A program made the position numbers and the translations under genes. This document shows positions 12,094 through 18,849 of a DNA stretch of 38,218 bases, piece by piece. The stretch covers positions 1 to 38,218 of the forward strand of contig NZ_FLUY01000577.1 in NCBI RefSeq assembly GCF_900092655.1, written 5' to 3'. Source of the stretch: Candidatus Thiosymbion oneisti (GTDB lineage: Bacteria > Pseudomonadota > Gammaproteobacteria > Chromatiales > Chromatiaceae). The notes below the pieces were generated by a model, which was not told where the DNA came from, searched no databases, and saw nothing but the letters and a program-made list of their open reading frames with translations. Numbering within the stretch: position 1 is the first letter of the stretch; every line of letters begins with the position of its first letter.

Positions 12094-14958
12094 ATGAAAA
12101 GCCATTCTCTCCGGTTAGTTGATTTTACTGATGGTGACGGAGATCCTACTACAGGATTAGTGCCTGTAGGGAGTGCTTCCAATACGCTCAATCTCGAAAC
12201 TGACGAAAAAGTAGCACTTTTTGAAGCTGAGCTATTCGAGCATATAGGTTTCGTATTCTTCCGCCGTTTCTCAGATGGTCGGTCGTCTCAAATTTCAGCT
12301 TATGTCGTTGATAACTCTGATGAGCATCTTAATGAAAAAGAATTAGCTGAACTTCATTTAAAAGTCTGGCTTCATGGTACTGCGCCATTGCTTTATATCG
12401 CTTGGCCCAGCCGAATTGATGTATTAACCTGTGCTCGAGGACCAGACTTTTGGGAGTCTGATGCTAAAGAGTGTCAGTATAATCCCGTAGACAAAATAGA
12501 TAGTAAAACTTTGAGGACTGCTGGTGCTATAAATGTTGAACTACAAAGGTTTTCAGCACTGGGGCTGGCTGATGGAACTTTTTGGGAAGAACCTATTAAT
12601 AAGGAATTAGCAGATCATAACAAGGCCGCACACCAATCTTTAATCCAGGCCGTAGTGGAAGCTGATAGCGAGCTTGATGGAGAAGAGAAGCCCATTCTCC
12701 GTCGTTTACTTTTGTTAATGGTATTGATCAAATATCTCGAAGATCGTCGTGTTTTCCCGAATGGTGGTTGGTTTGGTGAATTCCATAAGGGGGCCAAAAG
12801 TTTTTTTGATGTATTGCGAGGCGGTAAACCCGAGAATGTATATAACCTATTGAACTTTTTGGAACAAAAATTCAATGGTGATATTTTTACCGTCCGTCGT
12901 GAAGATATTACAAAACCAATCCTTGAAACATTTTCAGATGTTGTCGAGGCCAGAACTCTAAACAAACAGCGATACCTTTGGCAGCAATTCTCTTTCGAAC
13001 ATCTCCCTGTTGAAATTATCAGTCATCTGTATCAACGTTTCGTTAAAGGGGGGCACGGTACTGTTTATACTCCTCCATTTTTGGCATCTCTATTATTAAA
13101 TCATGCCATGCCTTACAACAAGCTCACTGGCAACGAACGCGTTCTAGATCCAGCATGCGGATCAGGTGTTTTTCTTGTTGGAGCATTCAGGAGGCTCGTT
13201 AATGTATGGCGGAGCCGTAATAATTGGCAACGTCCGGATGTCGATACGCTTAAACGAATCCTCAAGGAAAGTATTTATGGGTTTGAATTGGACGCAGGAG
13301 CTATTGATTTGACCGCATTTAGTTTGAGCCTGGCTATTTGCGATGCATTGCAACCCGACGTGATTTGGGGAGACTTGAAGTTTGATTATCTCCGTGAATC
13401 AAACCTATTTGGAGTAGATTTTTTCAGTGCTATTATCGGGCCTGAAAAAATAGAGTTCAACCCCTGTAAAGAAGATTTCGAAATAATTATAGGTAATCCT
13501 CCTTTTGAATCAAAGCTCTCACCAGCCGGAGAGGAAGCAAATAGCATTGCGAAACAGCATAATACTGAGCGTGGAGAACTACCGGACAAACAGGTAGCTT
13601 ACCTATTTCTGGAACAGGCACTAAATCTTCTTCGACCCAGTGGACAAATTTGTTTAATTCAACCTTCCGACCTACTGCATAACGATAAAACTAAAAATTT
13701 TTTCCGTAATGCCATAGCTCGAAAATGTAGAATCAAAGCAATTCTTGATTTTACTTCTATTCGCAACCTATATGAAGCGGATCCTAAGACCATTGCAATC
13801 TTAGCCGAAAAGGGAATTCCCGAAGGGGATAATTTGATCGCTCACTGGACTTTTCGTAGAACGGTAAGCGTTCACGAACGGATCTGTTTTGAATTGGATC
13901 ACTATGATCGGCATCGTATCACGCAAAGACAAGCTGAAGAGTTTCCTTTTATATGGCGAGTGAATCTTCTTGGTGGAGGGCGATTATTAGATATATCGCA
14001 ACGCCTTCGAGATATACGTAAGCTTGCTGAATTTGTGCGGCACAAAGGCTGGGGTTATGGCGAAGGGTTTATTGCAGCCAAAACGGGAAGGCGAACACCA
14101 GCGCCGTTTCTGGAAGGGAAACCCCTCCTTCCTACCGATGCACTTACTGATTCCGGCATAGATGAAGCAAAAATTTCCAATGTGAAAGAAAGACTCTTCT
14201 GTTCCGCCCGTACTGAAGACCGCTACACTACACCGCTTGTTTTGATAAAAGAGACAGATTCTCTCCCTATCGTTTTCTGGGATAAAGGGTTTATCGCATA
14301 TCGGCACCAAATTATTGGTATTCATACCCCTCCGTCGCAGGTATCTGATTTACATCATTTTTATGAATTTCTTATCAAGAATCATGCGCTCTATCGATTT
14401 GCTTGTACATTGAACGGAACTCGATCTTTAGTGGGAAAATCCACCTCGATTCTCAAGCGAGATATCGACATTCTGCCTTACCCCGAAGCAGCCGAAGAAA
14501 TTTCTCTCTCTTTCTGGGAAAATGCCTTGTGCGAGGATGTACTTGAATATATAACCTCCTATGTGCGACTTGGGCAGAATTCAGACTTATTACGAACTGC
14601 CGCTGAAGAGCAGGCACTTCGGAATTATTCAAGCCTGTTTGTCCGTATGCTGGGCAGCGTATATGATAATCTGAAAGCATCTGCCCCTGTTTTTCTTGAT
14701 GGTCTAATCTGTCAGCCATTCTATTTTGGTGAACGCCCAAACCTCGAATGGCTTGCAGAGCACCCTGAAATCGAGCTTCGAAAACTTGTATATTATAAGG
14801 AGAATCACAGCCATCTACAAACAGTCCGTTTATTACGCATTTATTCTGAAAATGTCTTATTACTCATAAAACCGGATCGCTTACGCTACTGGATCCGTTC
14901 AACTGCAGTTCGGGATGCTGATGAAACCCTTTTAGATCTACGTAAACAGGGATATTGA
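12094..14958 (+). CDS. N6-adenine DNA methyltransferase, Eco57I/HsdM-like
   Basis: The 954-residue protein is a SAM-dependent DNA adenine methyltransferase. Motif I is VLDPACGSGVFL (350-361) and the catalytic motif IV is NPPF (468-471 in IIIGNPPFE), so the gamma-class layout is complete. About 340 residues precede motif I, including a beta-rich stretch (LLYIAWPSRIDVLTC, about 100-115) and a helical part before YTPPFLASLLL. The C-terminal third (about 620-820) resembles a target-recognition region ending SLVGKSTSILKRDIDILPYP. I see no convincing PD-(D/E)XK motif within it; the next gene supplies one. The DNA is visibly AT-richer than its neighbours and the codon use differs, which suggests transfer. 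It could be the modification half of a restriction system or a standalone defence methylase. No S subunit is present. Confidence 0.85.
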   Translation: MKSHSLRLVDFTDGDGDPTTGLVPVGSASNTLNLETDEKVALFEAELFEHIGFVFFRRFSDGRSSQISAYVVDNSDEHLNEKELAELHLKVWLHGTAPLLYIAWPSRIDVLTCARGPDFWESDAKECQYNPVDKIDSKTLRTAGAINVELQRFSALGLADGTFWEEPINKELADHNKAAHQSLIQAVVEADSELDGEEKPILRRLLLLMVLIKYLEDRRVFPNGGWFGEFHKGAKSFFDVLRGGKPENVYNLLNFLEQKFNGDIFTVRREDITKPILETFSDVVEARTLNKQRYLWQQFSFEHLPVEIISHLYQRFVKGGHGTVYTPPFLASLLLNHAMPYNKLTGNERVLDPACGSGVFLVGAFRRLVNVWRSRNNWQRPDVDTLKRILKESIYGFELDAGAIDLTAFSLSLAICDALQPDVIWGDLKFDYLRESNLFGVDFFSAIIGPEKIEFNPCKEDFEIIIGNPPFESKLSPAGEEANSIAKQHNTERGELPDKQVAYLFLEQALNLLRPSGQICLIQPSDLLHNDKTKNFFRNAIARKCRIKAILDFTSIRNLYEADPKTIAILAEKGIPEGDNLIAHWTFRRTVSVHERICFELDHYDRHRITQRQAEEFPFIWRVNLLGGGRLLDISQRLRDIRKLAEFVRHKGWGYGEGFIAAKTGRRTPAPFLEGKPLLPTDALTDSGIDEAKISNVKERLFCSARTEDRYTTPLVLIKETDSLPIVFWDKGFIAYRHQIIGIHTPPSQVSDLHHFYEFLIKNHALYRFACTLNGTRSLVGKSTSILKRDIDILPYPEAAEEISLSFWENALCEDVLEYITSYVRLGQNSDLLRTAAEEQALRNYSSLFVRMLGSVYDNLKASAPVFLDGLICQPFYFGERPNLEWLAEHPEIELRKLVYYKENHSHLQTVRLLRIYSENVLLLIKPDRLRYWIRSTAVRDADETLLDLRKQGY

Positions 14959-14960
14959 CC

Positions 14961-15695
14961 ATGAATAGGGATCATGTCGAGCCTGAAATGCCATCCATTG
15001 GTCAAATCACATCCGGGATTGAACCGAAGGCAGAAAAGATTGTTCCCAAAACCATTTCTTTTGTTCATCAGCAGCTACCGCATTGGCGTGATGACCCTGA
15101 TAGACCGGATAAAAAATCAGAAGATGAACTGAATTTGCAATTATGCAAATTCCTCGACACACAGGCGCGGAATGATTTTCCAATGGTTCGCTTTAATCAT
15201 GAAGAGCCTCAGATTGACCGCCGACGGGTAGGTCTCTCAGCGTCACCTGTGAAGGCAGTGACAATTGACGCACGATTATACACCATCTATGATCCTGTCT
15301 TGGTCTTTGAATGTAAACGATTTCCTGCTCCTTCTCCAAAAGGGCGTGAAAAGGAGTACGTTACAGGAGGCGACGCTAAAAGTGGCGGAATCCAACGTTT
15401 CAAGCTCGGCCTTCATGGGGCCGATTTAAATTCGGCAGTGATGATCGCTTACGTGCAAAAGGACTCGCCTCGCCATTGGTTCTACAAAGTCAATGAGTGG
15501 ATTGTAGAACTTGCCACAGGCAGAGTTGAAGATATTTGCATCTGGAATAGAAATGAGTTGCTTGAGATGATAGATAAATGCCATCCAAAGAGAATAATCC
15601 GCTGCAAATCTGTTCATCTCAGAACTGACAGCGTTACAAATAATATCCGGCTCTTTCATTTTGCTATTGATATGAATATGGAGAGTTATCGATGA
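14961..15695 (+). CDS. Candidate PD-(D/E)XK restriction endonuclease
   Basis: The 244-residue product has no name I can assign, but it shows a nuclease-like motif set: an acidic residue in a helix (SEDEL, E54/E56), then D103 in VTIDARL, then E117-C-K119 in VLVFECKRF. This is the spacing expected of PD-(D/E)XK enzymes. It lies 2 bases after the methyltransferase stop and shares its AT-rich composition, so the pair probably forms one restriction-modification cassette (inference). The start could be ATG at 14961 or a TTG at 14955 overlapping the upstream stop; I chose ATG. Its TGA overlaps the ATG of metZ (ATGA), and the metZ ribosome site lies inside its coding end. Confidence 0.6.
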   Translation: MNRDHVEPEMPSIGQITSGIEPKAEKIVPKTISFVHQQLPHWRDDPDRPDKKSEDELNLQLCKFLDTQARNDFPMVRFNHEEPQIDRRRVGLSASPVKAVTIDARLYTIYDPVLVFECKRFPAPSPKGREKEYVTGGDAKSGGIQRFKLGLHGADLNSAVMIAYVQKDSPRHWFYKVNEWIVELATGRVEDICIWNRNELLEMIDKCHPKRIIRCKSVHLRTDSVTNNIRLFHFAIDMNMESYR

Positions 15696-16876
15696 GCACC
15701 CTGGACGCGTTCGAACTCGCCACCCTTGCCATCCGCGCCGGCCACCACAGGACCCCGGAGGGTGAGCATGGGGAACCCATCTTCACCACCTCCAGCTACG
15801 TCTTCACCAACGCCCGCGAGGCGGCGGCCCGCTTCAGCGGCGACGAGCCCGGAAACATCTACTCCCGGTTCACCAACCCCACCGTAGCCATCTTCGAGGA
15901 GCGGCTAGCGGCCATGGAAGGGGGTGAACGCTGCGTCGCGACCGCCTCGGGCATGTCCGCCATCCTGAGCCTATGCCTAGGGCTGCTGAAGGCGGGGGAC
16001 CGGATCCTCTCCTCCCGCAGCATCTTCGGTTCCATTACCATCCTGTTCAACAAGTATCTGACCCGCTTCGGAATCAAGACCCACTATGTACCCTTGGCGG
16101 AGCCGGCTGCCTGGGAGCGGGCAATCGACCCCGACACCCGGTTATTGTTTCTGGAGACACCCTCGAACCCCCTTACCGAGATGGCGGACATCCGGGCCCT
16201 GGCCGAGCTCGCCCATGCCCACGGCTGTCTATTGGTGGTGGACAACTGCTTCTGCACCCCGGCCCTGCAACGGCCCCTGACCTTGGGGGCGGACCTGGTA
16301 GTACACTCCGCCACCAAATACCTGGACGGGCAGGGCCGGTGTGTCGGCGGCGCCGTGGTCGGCAACCATAAGCTCGTAGGCGAGGAAGTCTTCGGCGTAC
16401 TGCGCACCGCCGGCCCCAGCATGAGCCCCTTCAATGCCTGGGTCTTTCTCAAAGGGCTGGAGACCCTGGAGCTGCGGATGCTGGCCCACGCACGCAATGC
16501 CCAGGTACTTGCCGCCTGGCTTGAAAGACAACCCGGCGTGATCAAGGTCTTCTATCCGGGGCTCGATGCCCACCCCCAGCATCACCTGGTCGGGACCCAG
16601 CAGCGCACCGGCGGCGGGATCGTCGCCTTCGAGGTGCGCGGCGGAAGAGCGGCCGCCTGGCGGGTCATCGACGCGACGCGCCTGCTCTCGATCACGGCCA
16701 ATCTAGGGGACACCAAGACCACCATCACCCACCCCGCTACCACCACCCACGGCCGTCTTACCGATGAGGAACGGGAGCTGGCGGGGATCGGCGAGGGCCT
16801 GATCCGAATCGCCGTCGGCTTAGAAGCGATCGCAGACATCAAAGCCGATCTGGCGCGGGGGTTTGCTAGGCTATAA
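15692..16876 (+). CDS. metZ: O-succinylhomoserine sulfhydrylase MetZ
   Basis: MetZ makes homocysteine directly from O-succinylhomoserine and sulfide, a PLP-dependent step in methionine synthesis. The 394-residue protein is of the Cys/Met metabolism family. It has an N-terminal TLAIRAGHHRTPEGEHGEPIF region, YSRFTNPTV, and the PLP lysine K209 in HSATKYLDGQGRCVGG. The SATKY..GQGR form points to MetZ rather than cystathionine synthase or lyase (family knowledge). In gammaproteobacteria metZ often follows purF; here the nuclease gene sits directly before it with a 4-base overlap. Its expression may therefore depend on read-through from the cassette, or on a promoter inside it. A dispersed inverted repeat follows the stop. 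Confidence 0.93.
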   Translation: MSTLDAFELATLAIRAGHHRTPEGEHGEPIFTTSSYVFTNAREAAARFSGDEPGNIYSRFTNPTVAIFEERLAAMEGGERCVATASGMSAILSLCLGLLKAGDRILSSRSIFGSITILFNKYLTRFGIKTHYVPLAEPAAWERAIDPDTRLLFLETPSNPLTEMADIRALAELAHAHGCLLVVDNCFCTPALQRPLTLGADLVVHSATKYLDGQGRCVGGAVVGNHKLVGEEVFGVLRTAGPSMSPFNAWVFLKGLETLELRMLAHARNAQVLAAWLERQPGVIKVFYPGLDAHPQHHLVGTQQRTGGGIVAFEVRGGRAAAWRVIDATRLLSITANLGDTKTTITHPATTTHGRLTDEERELAGIGEGLIRIAVGLEAIADIKADLARGFARL

Positions 16877-16912
16877 AGGTAGAGTCGGTCTGTTTTTTTT
16901 GAACCGCAATCT

Positions 16913-16982
16913 ATCCGTAGATTACGCCGATTATCGCAGATTAAAAAGAAATAATCTGTGGGAATCTGCGTAATCTGCGAAT
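16913..16982. repeat. AATCTGCG inverted repeat, copy A
   Basis: Imperfect inverted repeat of the form ATCCGTAGATTACGCCGATT...AATCTGCGTAATCTGCGAAT, placed after metZ. The same family appears at 35832-35892 and 37011-37081, and as a half copy near 18066-18100. It is strand-neutral and may also act as a transcription-ending hairpin between convergent metZ and comF. Confidence 0.75.
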
Positions 16983-17034
16983 AGAAAAGATAGGCGACAA
17001 AAATAGTTCCCATTTCGGAACCACCCGGCGGAGA

Positions 17035-17839
17035 TCAGGGCGTACGCGCCACCGCCCAGACGTCCACACGCTCGACGCCAGCCCTCAGCAGCACCCTGGT
17101 CAGCTCCGTGACGGTGCTGCCAGTGGTGACCACGTCGTCCAGAATCGCCACCCGTTCGACGCCTGGCGGGTGCAGGACCCGGAATGCCCCGCGCACATTA
17201 CGCTGCCGCTCCTTGCGCGCCAATCCGGCCTGGGGTGGCGTGGCCGAGACCCGCACACAGCTCTGGATGTCCACCGGAATCGAAAGTTCGCGACCAATGG
17301 TGCGGGCAAGCTCGAGGGCCTGGTTGTAACCCCGCTCGCGCAATCGCTTCGCGTGTAACGGCACCGGCACAATCAGGTCCGGCAGCTCGGCGCCACACTC
17401 GCCCAGGGTACTTGCCAGGCATTGCCCGAGCAGCCGGGCCAGATTCAGACGGGCCCGGAACTTGGCCCCACCCACTAGTACCTAGTTTCGATTGATACTG
17501 CTGGCTTTGACGCTGGAGCATGAGAGCCAACCAGAGGTTATGAATTTGCAATATCGGTCGAAACTAGGTACTTAGGATAGGCAGGGGTCCCTCGTAACGG
17601 AAGGCGGCGTAACAGACGGCGTAGGGCGGCAAGCGGCGTTGGCACTCACCGCACAGAGCGCCCGGCGGCAGCTCGGCGGGCAGGGGCAGCGCGCAGCGGC
17701 GGCAGCAATGCCGGTTCCTCGGTAGATCCGCCAGACAGGGGGCACACAGATCCAGCCCACCCTGTCCCTGAGCGCCGCAGAGCACACAGGTCGGTGGGTA
17801 GAGTCGTTGCAATATCCCGTCTGAGAATTCACGCAACAT
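17035..17839 (-). pseudogene. comF: comF, phosphoribosyltransferase-like competence gene, interrupted by a MITE
   Basis: ComF proteins carry an N-terminal zinc ribbon and a PRTase domain, and act in DNA uptake and recombination. The N-terminal part (17839 down to about 17575) has PTCVLCGAQ, LCAPCLADLP, CCRRCALPLP and LCGEC cysteine pairs. The C-terminal part (17475 to 17035) has PVPLHAKRLRERGYNQA and the PRPP loop VAILDDVVTTGST. Between them a 95-bp element plus a duplicated TA (97 bp in all) shifts the frame and adds a stop 10 bases in. Deleting it joins the halves as PLPILVGGAKFRARL, giving 235 residues, the normal family length. As written the gene should be inactive. bioB and other biotin genes, common comF neighbours, are not adjacent. 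Confidence 0.93.
17478..17572. mobile_element. 95-bp MITE with TA target duplication, inside comF
   Basis: The insert begins GTACCTAGTTTCGATTGATA and ends with its near-inverse, TATCGGTCGAAACTAGGTACT. It is flanked by TA at 17476-17477 and 17573-17574. Excising it with one TA restores the comF frame exactly. Terminal inverted repeats of about 20 bp, no coding capacity and TA duplication are the marks of a Tc1/mariner-IS630-type MITE. No other copy of this end is seen in the window, and the truncated IS630 gene at 3242 has no matching ends. Confidence 0.9.
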
Positions 17840-18501
17840 GAGCAGTTCCGGTGAGACGCTAGATCCTGTTATTTAACTCTAACCGACTGTTTTCACATGT
17901 TAAATGGCTGCAACATCGCCGCGGTCCGCACAGCGGACCCTACAATCATCAGATGGTTAGCGTAGGGTCCACCTCACAACGCCAAACAATTCAGGATTGG
18001 TTTTCTCATTCGATCCTGGCGCTGTTCGGCGTTATTCGGCGTTGTCCGCAAAGGCGTCTTTTTAATTCGCAGATTACGCAGATTTCCACAGATGAAAAAC
18101 GAAAGGCTCTTTTGGAGTGCACCGGCAAAGCGGCGCGGCCGAATCGAACCTCAGTGATGGGGGATACCAGCAGCGTTTGCCAGGGACCTGGGCGCTGAAT
18201 TCCGCACGCGCCGCGGCGACGGCGCTTTCCCCTGGCTGCAACGCCGTATGCATCGCTAAATCCAAAGCGGCGGCGGGCAGGTGCTCTATAGCTAACCCTG
18301 TGGTTACCTTGAGCACCGCGAATTCCGGCAAGGACCGGGAAAAGGTTGCCGCCGCACTCCAAAACGTCCGGTAGCATCTTTCCATGGTCGTTAGCAGTCT
18401 GGAATCCATAAAGCGCCAAAGCAATTTGCCTCAGAGCGTTTGTCTCCTAACACGACAATCGATATAACGATGAGTACGGGAAGCATTGCGGGAGGCACTG
18501 A
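17840..18501. other. Repeat-bearing gap with no recognisable gene
   Basis: 17987-18100 holds a dispersed repeat (CAATTCAGGATTGG, then CGGCGCTGTTCGGCGTTATT) and half of an AATCTGCG repeat, closely matching 36933-37035. 18120-18424 is open on both strands in several frames (about 116 and 137 codons on minus, 85 on plus), but none shows a ribosome site, a familiar motif or a convincing start. It could be a decayed gene remnant. Confidence 0.4.
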
Positions 18502-18849
18502 ATGAGCTTCTTATCGAATTTGCTCCAAGGTCTGTCCGGACGCCGGCGGCTGTTTCTCTTCGCCCTCCTGGTTGCCCTGTCGGCGGTCCTCCTGACCTTA
18601 TGGGCCAGTGACGATCTGCTCACGACTTCCGTAGTTGGGGGCATCGTGGTGCTCCTGTTCGCGCTCGCCAGCCCCTTATGGCGCCCCCGTGATTACGGCC
18701 GCATGCGGGTTCGTCTCTATTCTCTGGCAATCATCTCAGGAACGGCTCTCTCCTACGGGTTTTGGTCCGCCAGCCTGACCGCCATTGCCCAACCGTTTCT
18801 CGGCCACTTCGAGCTAAATCTCCCCCAACTACGGTACCTGTGGCCGTGA
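18502..18849 (+). CDS. Small three-helix membrane protein coupled to the NACHT gene
   Basis: The 115-residue protein is unrecognised. It has three hydrophobic segments at about residues 16-34 (LFLFALLVALSAVLLTLWA), 40-59 (TTSVVGGIVVLLFALASPLW) and 74-97 (LAIISGTALSYGFWSASLTA). A basic Arg-rich patch lies before helix 1 and between helices 2 and 3. Its stop TGA (18847-18849) shares one base with the ATG of the NACHT gene (18849), the TGATG arrangement of translational coupling. The next gene also starts with a membrane helix. Two readings are therefore possible: two subunits of one membrane complex, or one protein split by a frameshift near 18840. It starts about 150 bases after the last repeat, with GGGAGGCACTGA before ATG. 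Confidence 0.65.
   Translation: MSFLSNLLQGLSGRRRLFLFALLVALSAVLLTLWASDDLLTTSVVGGIVVLLFALASPLWRPRDYGRMRVRLYSLAIISGTALSYGFWSASLTAIAQPFLGHFELNLPQLRYLWP

Noticed and set aside
17198-17551. A 117-codon frame reading out of the MITE into comF
   Set aside because: It is a frame-shifted reading of comF started within the MITE; no homology is seen.
18006-18424. Possible bioC or other gene upstream of the NACHT locus
   Set aside because: comF often neighbours biotin genes, so I looked for one. The frames show no SAM-binding motif or other familiar feature, and part is repeat DNA.
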